From Ciborinia camelliae (taxonomy: Eukaryota > Ascomycota > Leotiomycetes > Helotiales > Sclerotiniaceae), in assembly GCA_025890175.1 (NCBI GenBank), contig JANPYM010000002.1, positions 3,221,077-3,285,076 of the forward strand: 64,000 bases of DNA. The letters run 5' to 3'. Positions 35,826-45,924 of this stretch are shown here, in pieces. Both the position numbers and the translations under genes were made by a program. Each line of letters starts with the position of its first letter. Positions within the stretch are counted from its first letter, which is position 1. The notes beneath the pieces are model-generated. The model did no database searches. It was not told the origin of the DNA and saw only the letters and a list, made by a program, of their open reading frames with translations.

Positions 35826-36764
35826 CTATGAGTGTAGTCTATCTAGCCTTTCTAACAAATCTTGCAGAATGGCCGAGGAGGTGCCCTCCACTGCCCTGGC
35901 ACTCAACCTTTCTATCATAGTCCTTAGGCGCTTTACGTCCTCCAGTAAGACATAAGATCTAATGCGCCCCCCAATGTCACCCTCCAGTGTGAAGTTTCCC
36001 ACCCTTACAGGGGTCAGACTCATCTGATCATTCTGCCAAGCTTCTGCGTTTATATCCAAACGAGGTGTAGCCGTCATGTAATTTTCATCGGGTTCTTCTG
36101 AAGAGCCGGCTTGCTCTCCGGGGGCAAGCATTTTCGAGTTTACCGAAACTATCTTGTTGCAGATAATACACGTCATCAAGTATAGTGACATTTTCTCGAT
36201 ACATGAACACTCTAGCATGCGGCTTATAGATTGCATTGCTTGGGCATTCATTCTCAAGATTTCATCAAGCATCGGTGGCGGCAAAACATCTGCAATCACG
36301 CACGACTTTTGAAAGATACACAGGCCGGCAAGTCGAGGGACATGAAGTTTGCGAAGGGTATTGAGCGCTGCAGTGCTGCAGGATTCTAAGCCAGCAGCAC
36401 ACGTTTTCTTGTTTTGAGGAGAGGTGTGTTGTAGAATGGGCTGGGAAGAAAAATCGCAGTTACTGGCCTCCTCGTCACCGAGCGATTGGAGTAAAATATG
36501 TTCTGAATGTGATTCTTCGAATATAGAAGACTCGTGTTCGAAGCTATCATTCGCAAGAGGCAAAGAGAATGTTTCCGGAAAGTTGAAGAGGGATGGTGGT
36601 ATTTGGAGATCAAGACTTTCGAGTGAATTATCTCCATTATTTTTGGGGTTGCCACTTTGGTTATATGGGTTTGATAACCAAGTATGCGTAGTTTGCAGCG
36701 CTGTGAATTCATCACGACCACCGACTTGCATGTCATTTCCAGAAGATTGGTCGTTGTTTGCCAT
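35826..36764 (-). CDS. AflR-like cluster regulator lacking the zinc-cluster DNA-binding domain, 312 aa
   Basis: The C-terminal two thirds resembles the AflR regulatory domain of polyketide-cluster activators. The telling segments are ADVLPPPMLDEILRMNAQAM, SISRMLECSC and LMTCIICNKIVSV, and then FTLEGDIGGRIRSYVLLEDV. Full regulators begin with a Zn(II)2Cys6 domain (CX2CX6CX5-9CX2CX6-8C). None is present here, nor in any frame of the minus strand for several hundred bases upstream. The reading frame itself is unbroken. Either the gene is 5'-truncated, or it encodes a factor that no longer binds DNA by itself. It sits beside the polyketide synthase remnant, as expected for a pathway regulator. 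Confidence 0.65.
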   Translation of the reverse strand: MANNDQSSGNDMQVGGRDEFTALQTTHTWLSNPYNQSGNPKNNGDNSLESLDLQIPPSLFNFPETFSLPLANDSFEHESSIFEESHSEHILLQSLGDEEASNCDFSSQPILQHTSPQNKKTCAAGLESCSTAALNTLRKLHVPRLAGLCIFQKSCVIADVLPPPMLDEILRMNAQAMQSISRMLECSCIEKMSLYLMTCIICNKIVSVNSKMLAPGEQAGSSEEPDENYMTATPRLDINAEAWQNDQMSLTPVRVGNFTLEGDIGGRIRSYVLLEDVKRLRTMIERLSARAVEGTSSAILQDLLERLDRLHS

Positions 36765-37812
36765 TTAGTTATATGATAGCTCGATGCTGAAAGGTGAGGT
36801 TGTAGCTTCACTGCAGGTCGCACATACTTCTAATATAAAAGACTTGCGCCGCAAATCCTGTAACCTCACTGGAAGATTCTGACAATAAAAATAGGAGCTT
36901 ACGACGTGCAGAAGAACCAACCTTAGGTACTGGAAGAATCTATTCTAATAATAAGATGAAAACTTCCTTCGTTGTGTTGTGTAGTTGTATTACTGGTTGC
37001 CTGTCTAGATTTAGTCACATTGGTTAAATTCTTATTGGAGAATTAGCTTTTGGAAACTCCCTTAAAGGGTATTGAACTTATTGTATTGTTGTAGTGACCT
37101 CCGATTCCATAGAACTTAGCTCGATGACTAAGCTAGTGTATATAGAACTATTTTATAACAACAAAGGGAATTGAGAGCAGATATGTTGACTTGACTGAGG
37201 ATGACAACTTACAACAATATTCGAATCTGCCCTACGGGCCCAACGGGTGTACAACAGATGTATGGGATGCAAGGTCTAATCTGTAGCTACTTCCAGATCC
37301 AGAGTAATTTATCCTGCCCAGGTGATTGCCCAGGTGGGGTCCATCATAATGATAGGCTGGAAATGGAAATCTTTGAAGCATTTGAAGAATAAAAGGCCAA
37401 TTCATAGCATAAATGATCGTCGGGTAGTAGGGTAGCTCTCTGCAATGGAACCGCAGTTCCGAGTCGGCAAAGCCATTGTATAATCTCAAGCCATCCCCTA
37501 TACGGAGTAGATAAGGGGTTAGAGATTTGCAAATTTGGTGACGGTCCCGGAATATAAATGGGAACTGTCGGTTCATTAGACTGTGGTTGTAGGGTATAGG
37601 GAGATCGATTATACTAAATGTACCGTATGTACGAAGTCTAGAGTCGTATTTGCCATATTAATCTCTAACACGGTTTCCCTTCCATAAGCAACCAACCAAT
37701 TAGAATCTAGATAGGTACCATAGAATTATTTCTGACTTTTATCTGATCTCAACTATGTCCCGCAGTTTGGACAATTCTAGACACATGCTAGAACCACGTC
37801 GGCAACAGCCTC
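36765..37812. other. Spacer between regulator and polyketide synthase remnant
   Basis: About 1.05 kb where the promoter of the AflR-like gene and the missing 3' part of the synthase would be expected. No acyl-carrier or thioesterase domain sequence is recognisable in either strand. Confidence 0.45.
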
Positions 37813-39913
37813 TTATTCCGGCATAATAACTGAGTGCATGCCGCGGTACTTGTCTGCGTAATCGACGACGTTTTTAAACAGTGTGTAAGCCATATTGCGA
37901 TTGATGCTATTGGCAACAACCATGTGGGCAAGACGTGTAAGTTCGTCAACGCGGTCCTGGATAAGGTGGGTCATATGAGCCCATTCTTGAGCCCATGAGG
38001 TCGGATCCTCGTACTCAACAGTGCAGGTAGCAAAGCTTTTGGTAGGTTCAGAGCTTGAAAGGCTATACCATCTTACGAACGTCCTTCTTGATACGATGTC
38101 AAGTTCTGCTTCAATTTTAATGAGGTGTGATGTATTTAAGCTGTCTGAGATGACCTGGGCATGAAGTACGTCCATGTTGGATATATTCATGTGGATTTCT
38201 CCAGTCACCTTTCTCGTTTGGCGGAAGAGATACTCGCCAATACTTAACGCCATGTCGGCCCATATGGACTGTTGCAAATTGGTCAGTATGTAATTATGAG
38301 ACAAATCATAAGCACTTACTGTTGTGGCTACTCCGTATCCGTTCATTTGATGACCCTGGACAGCTGGGAACAGGGAAGAAGATTTCAGATTCGATATGGC
38401 CAGCAATTTGGCTCGAGACTCATTTCCCGTTTCCAATGTGATTTGATGAATAGAGGAAGTGGTCCATGGCGAATCGTGAGCCTCAAGACCAATGGTTGGA
38501 TCTCTAGAGACTTTGTCACGACCCTCCATCATAAGCTTCCAAAATAACTCATTGTTATTAGCTCCGCCAGGAAGTCGGCATGACATGCCCACAATCGCGA
38601 GTTTGTCATTATCGAATGAGGAAGGTTGACGAAGGCCGGAAATGGTATTGATGAAGCTGGTCAAATCCGCTTGCTTCAGTTCAATCTGTACGGAAGCGTC
38701 TTCAATACTTGAAACAAGCGCTCTCGAAACGGCAGATGAACCAAAATACATGAGGGAGCAGGTTGCAGAGTTAGAGATTGTGTTGCTGAGGCCCTTCGAC
38801 AAATTGTCTAGAAATATGGTGCCTGTCAGAATCTCAGTAACAATCTCTTCAAGTAGCTGGCCGGCGGTCTTGGCCTTATAGGATTCTCCATTATGCGTGG
38901 AAAATAGGGGAACTCGAACAATTTCAGAGAGATCGGAGCTTTTGGCGATCCATGTACAATCCAATCCACATCTTTGGTCCCATAAAGATGAGGCGCGTGG
39001 CAAAGACCGCCATATACAGCAAGAGATGAGTGTCGGGAGTATCTAAGTCATTGAGAAGATAGAAACACTCTTTTCAATTGAGATGGCGGGCCGGTGACGC
39101 TGACAGAGTTTTTATCCGCAGCACTTACAAATACTTTGTTGAGCGCTGAATTAACCTGCAAAGGCTTTTAATAATTGAATATAATCAAAGTGGGAGCCTC
39201 CTTACCCCATGATGTTCGAGCAGATCCAATTCATTCTGAACGTCAGCAAGCGCCATATTTGCTATAACGTACGCCCAACTTTGAAGCTGTCCGTCCATAT
39301 CAATTTGCTCTAGATTCTGCGAAGTTTTTTCGACGTGGAGCCCCAATCTAAATGCCACGCGGACGCTCTCAGAGCCGGCACTAGCAAGGTCCCACCAAGA
39401 TTTAGAAACTGATATTGCAGCGGCTGACAATAATCCGATGCTTAGTCCTGCCAAGATTGATAATTCAGCGAAAGGCTTGGATTTTGCGGTCAAATTCTCA
39501 TGACAACTACCTTTGTGTTAGAATCAAGACCAATAGTTTTAGTGGTGCATTTACATGATGAAGACCCCCAACTGGAGAATGCAGTGCAAGGCGCTATCCA
39601 GAGCTCCAGAAAGCGGAACATGGGGCGCTTTTGATCGGCAAGCTGCTATCGACAGGACATTGTGAAAAGGGGGTATATGCTTTTGGTCGGCATGCGCTAG
39701 GAGGGCAATCTCCTGTTTCAAGACGTCCTCGGAGCGTGAGAGGAAAGTTGCCAGAACAGGAAATCTCTTCTCTTTAGAGAAAGCCCCAATGTTATCAAAA
39801 ATGATTTTGGTCTCATCAGGAGAGAGATCGCTGCCACAAAATAGAATGTTTGTCGAGGTGGTAGCTGAAGTATCGTCAAAAATCGACTCAACCTCGGATC
39901 GAGTGGCAGCCAT
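37813..39913 (-). pseudogene. Non-reducing polyketide synthase remnant (SAT - KS sliver - half PT)
   Basis: The order from the 5' end (39913) is as follows. A starter-unit acyltransferase (SAT) domain occupies exons 39913-39555 and 39506-39206 and a third from 39155. It has SAT features such as LHCILQLGVFI, AGLSIGLLSAAAIS and CHAPH. The third exon holds an in-frame TGA at 39048-39050 and a frame change near 38945. About 35 residues of ketosynthase start follow (DKLAIVGMSCRLPGGANNNE, LFWKLMMEGRD). Sequence then jumps straight to the product-template domain (SSIHQITLETGN, FPAVQGHQMNGYGVATT), with a 51-bp intron at 38319-38269. Reading stops inside PT. The rest of KS, all of AT, the end of PT, and ACP are gone, so no polyketide could be made. 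Family features match SAT-KS-AT-PT-ACP synthases of the anthraquinone group. Confidence 0.85.
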
Positions 39914-40278
39914 GTAGTTCGTCTTGTTGCCCGATATCCCAAAGGTAGAACCGTTGAAATTATCACAGTTTTCCCCCCTCTCAATAGCTAAAAGCAAAGA
40001 TTGTTCAGTATTATCATCTCATATGATCTATTATTAGTTGAGGAGTTCGGAAGATGCATACTGCAGCCCGATAGTGGCGTAAGAAGCCCAACAAACGTGG
40101 GATTAACGGACTCCGTCCTCGGGTTCCGATCATGATAGATATCGCAATCTCAAGCTCGTATCATCGAGGGAGTTGCTATCGAAGACATTTAGATAACTCT
40201 ACCAACTTTGACTTAATATTCCGATCCCGAGGTCGCCTAACCATAGACCATCCTTCGACGCAACGGTTCACTGTGAGA
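39914..40278. promoter_or_regulatory. Divergent spacer between synthase remnant and anthrone oxygenase
   Basis: This 365-bp spacer would have carried both divergent promoters of the original cluster. The CGG/CCG triplets near 40080-40130 (for example ACGGACTCCGTCCTCGGGTTCCG, 23 bp in all) resemble binding sites of AflR-type zinc-cluster factors (TCG-N5-CGA class), but no exact site is seen. Confidence 0.35.
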
Positions 40279-40910
40279 ATGTCTACTATAGGGCAAGTTT
40301 TCACCGGCTCTCAGGTTCATGTTCTTTACAGACCACTTTTAGCCGCAAGCATTACCGTATCGGCATATCTCGCTGGTATATTCCTCTTTACTTCCCGCAA
40401 TGTCGGTGTATCAAAAACTAACATGCAACGGCTTCAGGGTGTCAATTCAGTTTGTCTTACGTCTCATTGCCGACTATCCTTAACTGTCATGACGTATCCG
40501 AGAACGTGGCCTTATTCCAGTTTCGAACAATTTTTAGTCGGGGGTTTCGCCTCTGTCCAACGTCGGCGATATTTTCAGGAGTTCTTTGCTTTGCAAATTC
40601 AGCTCTTACCTACTATTACGGTGGTCGATCCGCGGTTCTAGGTTTGTTCCTGGCTGGTTGTTTAATGATCGGTTACGTGCCATTTACTTTGGTATTTATC
40701 GTCCAAACGGAGGAGAAACTTTTGCGGAAAGAATCTAAGCTGCGCCAATCTCGCAATTTAGACTGGGAAACCGGCAAAGAACAGGGGTCGTCTTCATTCA
40801 AGAAACTCTCCGAGGAGACGCGAGCTATGTTGGTGCGATGGTCAATCTTCAACTATGGACGCGCAGTATTCCCCGTTCTAGGCATGCTGCTCGCATGGAC
40901 GTTATGGTAG
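40279..40910 (+). CDS. Anthrone oxygenase-like DUF1772 protein, 189 aa, intact
   Basis: Two exons (40279-40375 and 40438-40910) join in phase 1, using the CTTCAG acceptor at 40437 rather than a second one 13 bp downstream. The protein has four hydrophobic spans: ASITVSAYLAG, PTSAIFSGVLCFANSAL, AVLGLFLAGCLMIGYVPFTL and FPVLGMLLAWTLW. It also carries the conserved end block RWSIFNYGRAVFPVLG of the HypC/GedH/MdpH-type DUF1772 family. These enzymes oxidise anthrones such as emodin anthrone to anthraquinones. The open frame is unbroken and the splice signals are good, so this is the only clearly intact enzyme gene of the cluster. It is divergent from the synthase remnant. Confidence 0.82.
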
Positions 40911-41338
40911 TGATAAATGCAAGCACTATAATGGAACTCGGCAAATACTTTGAAAACTTAAAACCCCCGTTCCAAGGAAATGGTAAAATACTCTGTTTTG
41001 AACTCCTTTTTGATTGAGAGTGAACCGCGTGCGCCATATTGAAATGTCGAGTAATGTGGCTGCGGTTGAATGACTGCATCTCGTCAGGCGAAAAATCAGA
41101 TGACCGGGAAAAGAAAGGTTAGAATGTTAATTATGAGTGATAGTTTGAATCATCCATATTCATCCCAGCATACGTCAAAATCAGGAGGGGCAAAAAGGAG
41201 ACGAAATGGTTGAAAAGCAAGCCTTGGGTCGGTGGGGTGTCCCTGATGTATTTCGTACATAACAAGAAGAGACTGAAAGCCTCGTTTGCGTGATCATGCA
41301 GTGAACTTATTCTAAAATGATGACATTCAAAACAACCG
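40911..41338. other. Convergent spacer inside the cluster
   Basis: This 428-bp stretch lies between the 3' ends of the anthrone oxygenase and the lactamase-type thioesterase. No gene is recognised in it. Confidence 0.35.
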
Positions 41339-42320
41339 TCATTCATCCATCCCCCGCGACTTCTGAAATCGCTTGTGTAAAAACCATTGTCTGTGTCCCG
41401 TCACATACTTAAATCCAACTTTTCTCTCCTCAGCAAGCTTCCATAAGATCTGAGTTACGAATGGCTCCAGTCCCATGGAAACTACATCGGAGGGCAACTC
41501 CCCATAGACAGCATGTACCAGCGCCTTTACTGAGAGGCCATGAAAGTCTTCGCTTCTTCTCCGCAGGACTCTCAGGAGCTGCTGTTCGCGTTGCTCTTTA
41601 TGTCCAATGTATCGGTCCATGATTCGTGAGAAGTCATCAATCTTAGCTCCATGGGCAAGATACCCGGCGGTGCAGCCGAGCTCCTTCATCCGACGTAGCG
41701 AGAGCATGTACGAGTTGAGGTCTTCCTCAAGACTGAAGCCATGACCTAGGACATTGTCACCGGTGAAAAGAGCGCTCTCTTCCAACACGAAGCACATGTG
41801 GTCCGTAGAATGGCCTGGTGTGTAGATAGCCCTCACTGTAGCACCGGGAACGGTGAATACCTGTGTATCTGAAATTTCTTGCTGCCCTAGATCCGGTGTA
41901 TGCTTGTAAATCCGATCTGCCAATGAGGAATCAAAGGCAATCAAATCAAAAACACCCCCAGTGTGGTCTCCATGCCAATGACTGAGCAATACGTAGGCCA
42001 GATCCACACTCGCAGACTTCAGAAAGCTTTTCACATGATCGATCCAAATGGGAATGCCCTGAAACCATCAGCATGTAGGCAAGCAAGACAAACACTCCTA
42101 CTTACTTCTCCAGTATCAATGAGGATCCTGCTCTTTCCTGTACCCACAATATAGGTATTTTGGTTCCTTGCAGTTGCATAGGGCCAGGGTTATCACCCAG
42201 TATACGGAGAACATGGTTCGTTATCTGTTCCACGTCATCTAGTCGGGGGAGAGAGGCCCCTTGGGCGGACAGCCAGTCCTTCCAAATGCAATCATCAAGA
42301 TGGATAATGTCGCGTGCCAT
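41339..42320 (-). pseudogene. Metallo-beta-lactamase-type thioesterase of the polyketide pathway, frameshifted
   Basis: Proteins of this family (MdpF, GedB, AptB type) release atrochrysone carboxylic acid from synthases that lack their own thioesterase. Exon 1 (42320-42106) begins MARDIIHLDDCIW and reaches MQLQGT. The frame then changes at an A4 run (42158-42161), so the homologous continuation (the strand with GTGKSRILIDTGE) is read in another frame. Exon 2 (42058-41339) is open throughout and starts GIPIWIDHVK. It carries the metal-binding HWHGDH motif in LLSHWHGDHTGG, then TPGHSTDHM and FTGDNVLGHG. The ATG frame of exon 1 ends in the wrong phase for exon 2, consistent with a real frameshift, unless there is a sequencing error in the homopolymer. 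Confidence 0.8.
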
Positions 42321-42889
42321 GGGTATAATGATAACCGGATATTGGGAGAATATTCAACGCAGCTTCACCGGCATAGGTTGGTGGTTTAATTCCCTCATGA
42401 GGTGCGAGCAAGATATTGAAAACCCGGAACCCGACTTCGGGGTGTTTTTGATCTTGGATCAATGGCCTGGATTGGATAAGCTTTTGTTCGCTGATTGATA
42501 GATAAGGAATGACTAATACCTTGAGCATTGGGACAAGAAATGCATATCTACGTGAATGTCCCAAGAAAAAGCGTTTCATTAGAAAAACCAACCCTCGATG
42601 GTTGTCATGTTTACGCTCAGCTTGTTCAGCAGTCTCCACCTCTTCCTGATGATGACTAATGAGATCACGTCGAAGCTTGAAGGAGCTAAACTCAAAAGGA
42701 CAAGAGTCAAAAGAAGCCCAAAAATTTACCAAGCAGTTATTAGTGTATTGAGAGTGAGCTGTCGTACGCGCGTGTTTTAATATGATTTCATTAGAGAATC
42801 AGTTTTGGTAAGTCACGTAACTTTGAATCGGAACAAGCTCCCTTTGACGCCGGGTGGACTCAAGTTTGAGGAAAAAAGAGGGCGCGTAC
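42321..42889. other. Spacer between thioesterase and transporter remnants
   Basis: This 569-bp stretch contains overlapping short frames on both strands and no recognisable domain. It may include lost 3' sequence of the transporter gene. Confidence 0.35.
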
Positions 42890-43550
42890 CGTGACTTGCC
42901 TCGCAGCGTTGAGGATTGGCACGAGATAATTTGCTAAGTGCAATGGGACTCCTTGACCCACGGCTTCTTCGACGATGAACGTGATAGGAATGAATATACC
43001 CCCTGTGTTTGTATTAGTTGACTAATGTGGGAAATACTCATCCGAGTGGGAGATTCGCTTAAAGTAGAGGAAGAAGATTGCGAGGGTTAACAAAGCAAAT
43101 GACAACTCCATTAAAGGTAAAATATGGGCGAGGGGGCGAAAGGGACGTCTAGTGGGTGGAATGCGAGAGCGTACAGTTAAATTCGCGAGTATCAGCAACC
43201 CCAGAATGAGAAAGGCACAGATCCTGATTGACCAAGCGAACCCTACAGCAGGAATTAGGTGTATTTGCATGATTGGGAAAATTACACCGCCAATCGACGA
43301 GCCCATAGTGATGAGACCAAATGCAGCACCGCGCTTTTTGAGAAACCATGTTGTTGCATACGAAGCGGATGTCAGTACCACTCTTTTGTTGAGTGTAGGC
43401 AGTGAAAGGGCGCGGAAAAAACTGACGCAGGTAAAGGCTGGGTAAAACACCAGCGAAGCACCAATAGCCGAGCACACCGCTTGGCTAAGCAAGATCTGAT
43501 AGTATTGGGATGAAATGCTCGTCATCATTAAACCGAATACATGCAACTCA
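42890..43550 (-). pseudogene. MFS monocarboxylate-type transporter, truncated remnant
   Basis: The frame from 43546 reads [17 protein letters not shown] and continues through several spans of the monocarboxylate-transporter-like MFS family (SQAVCSAIGASLVFYPAF, TWFLKKRGAAFGLITMGSS, GGVIFPIMQIHLIPAVGF). It stops near 43022. A further piece in another frame (42895-43008: GIFIPITFIVEEA, LANYLVPILNAA) matches the next part of the family. The first four to five helices and the C-terminal half are missing. The 5' break lies at 43546-43550, exactly where the oppositely oriented halogenase remnant begins. In the intact cluster this would have been a product exporter. Confidence 0.78.
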
Positions 43551-45924
43551 ACCTTGAAAAAGCGTGCTGCAGATATAGATAGTAAGGGGCTCTACTTGGA
43601 TGAGATCAAATCCTCGCCAGGTGTAGCAAAATTATTGGTCAATGCTGAGCTAGTCTCCGACCTAAAATCTGCCTCGGATTGGTCTTACAGTGCCCCGGCC
43701 TATGCCAGTCCCTATGTAAGACTTGCTGGCGATGCAGCATGCTTCATTGATCCCTTTTTTTCATATGGTGTTCACCTCGCTCTTGCCAGCGGTCTTTCCG
43801 CCGCCGTTACCATTTGTGCATCAATTAAGGGCCAATGTTCTGAGCCGGATGCAGCGACATGGCACTCGAAAAAAGTCGCCGAATGATACACAAGATTCCT
43901 CCTGGTGGTATCGAGCGCTTTGAAGCAAATCAAGTCGCAGGACGAACCAGACATCGCTGACTGGGATGAAAAGACGTTTGACAGAGCTTTCAACCATTTC
44001 CGACCTAGTAAGATTGCCCATATAATCTACACGGCCCTATTATCTAACTTTGGTTCCCAGTCATTCAAGGTACTACTGATATTGCCGGCAAGTTGTCCCA
44101 AACCGAGGTCTCCAAGACGGTCGACTTCTGCTTCCACGCCTTCGTGCCAGTATCTTTAGCAGACAAGCAAAACTTACTCGATAAGATGAGCGAGCTTGGG
44201 ATCCGAGATCCAAGTTATTTGAATGATGAGGAGTATGCACGCGGTGCGGCCGAGCTGGAAAGTATTCTCAGCCCTGAGCAGATGCATATTATGCACACCA
44301 TTCGCGCTCGCCAGATGCTGCGCTCCGAAGACACCTTAAACATTGACACTTTTGGTACAGATGTTATAGATGGCCTATCTCCCAATTTGGTGACTGGATC
44401 CCTTGGTCTCCAAAAGCCAAGGGTCAAGGCCGTTCAGCAACCTGACGTTCTCGCATTAATGAGCGGCGAGGAGCCGAAAATAGAAACAAATGGCGCGAGT
44501 GACCCATCCATTAATGGTACAGAAGATTATTACCAAGTCCCTAGTGAAATTAATGGGTATTCTAAAGGTTCCAATGGCGTTAACAATACCAAGAGAGCTC
44601 ATGATCTGAATGACGGAGGCAGCATTCACCTGAAACCGCTCACTGGGCATGTGGAACAAAGTAATGAGACCACCCGCCTGGGTATGCAAGACACGCTTCG
44701 TCGAGTTGCAGAGGAAATGGAAACTCCTCATGACATAATGCTTCGTATGTTCAACTCAGTAAGTAGACTCTAAGACTCAATCTATAAGTCAATACAGATG
44801 CTAACGCCCAGCCCAAGAGCCTCGAAGTCTCAGTAGTGGTATCAGTACTTAATCTTGGCATCTTCAAGAAACTGTCTAAAAGCACATCTCCTCTGAATCT
44901 GAAATCGCTCGCCGATCCGACGGTAGTTGATCCATTGCTTCTCGGACGACTTATGCGATACCTATCCTCGATTCGTATGGTATCAGAGACCAGCAAGGAT
45001 CATTTTGCCGCCAATAACGCAACAAGGGCTTTTTCCGACCCTCGCGTTGAGGGTGCTCTCAAATATACGTAAGTCATACTGTGCTAATCCTATTCCCCGG
45101 CAGATACTTTTAGTAGCAAAACGACTGACGCGAGCGAAGGTTCCACATTGGAGGCCCAACCTACCAGGCTCTTCCAGAATTTCTCGAAAAGCACAAGTAT
45201 CAAAACCACACCGGAGGAAAATTCGCTTGGAATATGGGAGCGAACACAGACCTGGACTTCTTCTCCTGGGCCCAACAAAATCAGCAATCTCTACAGTGGT
45301 TCCAGCAGCTCATGAGTGTTCCTCGGGAGGACGACTGGCTGGACGTAGTCCCTGTCATAAGTGAGGGCATGTCGGATGTGATTCTCGTCGATGTTGGAGG
45401 CGGTATGGGCCAGCAATGTGCTCGGCTTGTGGCGCGCTTCCCTGAACTGGAGAACAAAGTGGTTCTACAAGACCGCCCGGAGACTATAAAGATAGCACCA
45501 CCCATCAAAGGGGTTAAAGCCATGGGGCATGACTTCTTTACTCCACAAGTTGTGAATGGTAAGATTCTCTTAAACAATACAAATTTCACGCTGATGAAAA
45601 CAATTCACAGGCGCGCAATTCTATTACCTTCGCACTGTTCTCCATGATTGGGAGGACGATGAGGCGGTTCAAATTCTCAAGAACTTGATTCCTGCGATGG
45701 CTCCTGGATCCAAAATTCTCATCGACGAGATGGTCCTTCCCAACACTGGGGTTCACTGGTGGTCTGCTTGCTTGGATCTTCACATGTACGCCATGCTGGG
45801 CGCGATGGAGCGCAATGAGGAGCAGTGGCATTCTCTTCTTGACAAGGCTGGCTTACAAATCACAGAGATTAGTACCTACAGCCCTGTTATGAGACATTCA
45901 ATTATTGTCGCGCAGCCCAAATGA
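43545..45924 (+). pseudogene. Flavin-dependent halogenase / O-methyltransferase fusion, 5'-truncated with an internal stop
   Basis: The left part is the C-terminal half of a fungal FAD halogenase. It shows [20 protein letters not shown], then [19 protein letters not shown], the family motif. The nucleotide-binding GxGxxG and WxWxIP regions are absent. An in-frame TGA interrupts it at 43884-43886, and homology continues in the same frame. An intron at 44008-44060 follows, then MRLSPEQ-type text and SEDTLNIDTFGTDVIDG. Without a stop, a linker rich in Gly, Asn and Ser (about residues EEPKIETNG to NDGGS) leads into an O-methyltransferase: LRRVAEEMETPHDIMLRMF, then VLNLGIFKKLSKS. Its introns are 44759-44811, 45069-45139 and 45559-45610. 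The methyltransferase half is complete to the end, with the SAM motif VDVGGGMGQQCARL and the DWEDDEAVQIL block. Confidence 0.82.

Noticed and set aside
42295..42732. 145-codon minus-strand frame upstream of the thioesterase remnant
   Set aside because: It overlaps the true first exon of the thioesterase and shows no domain or coding character.
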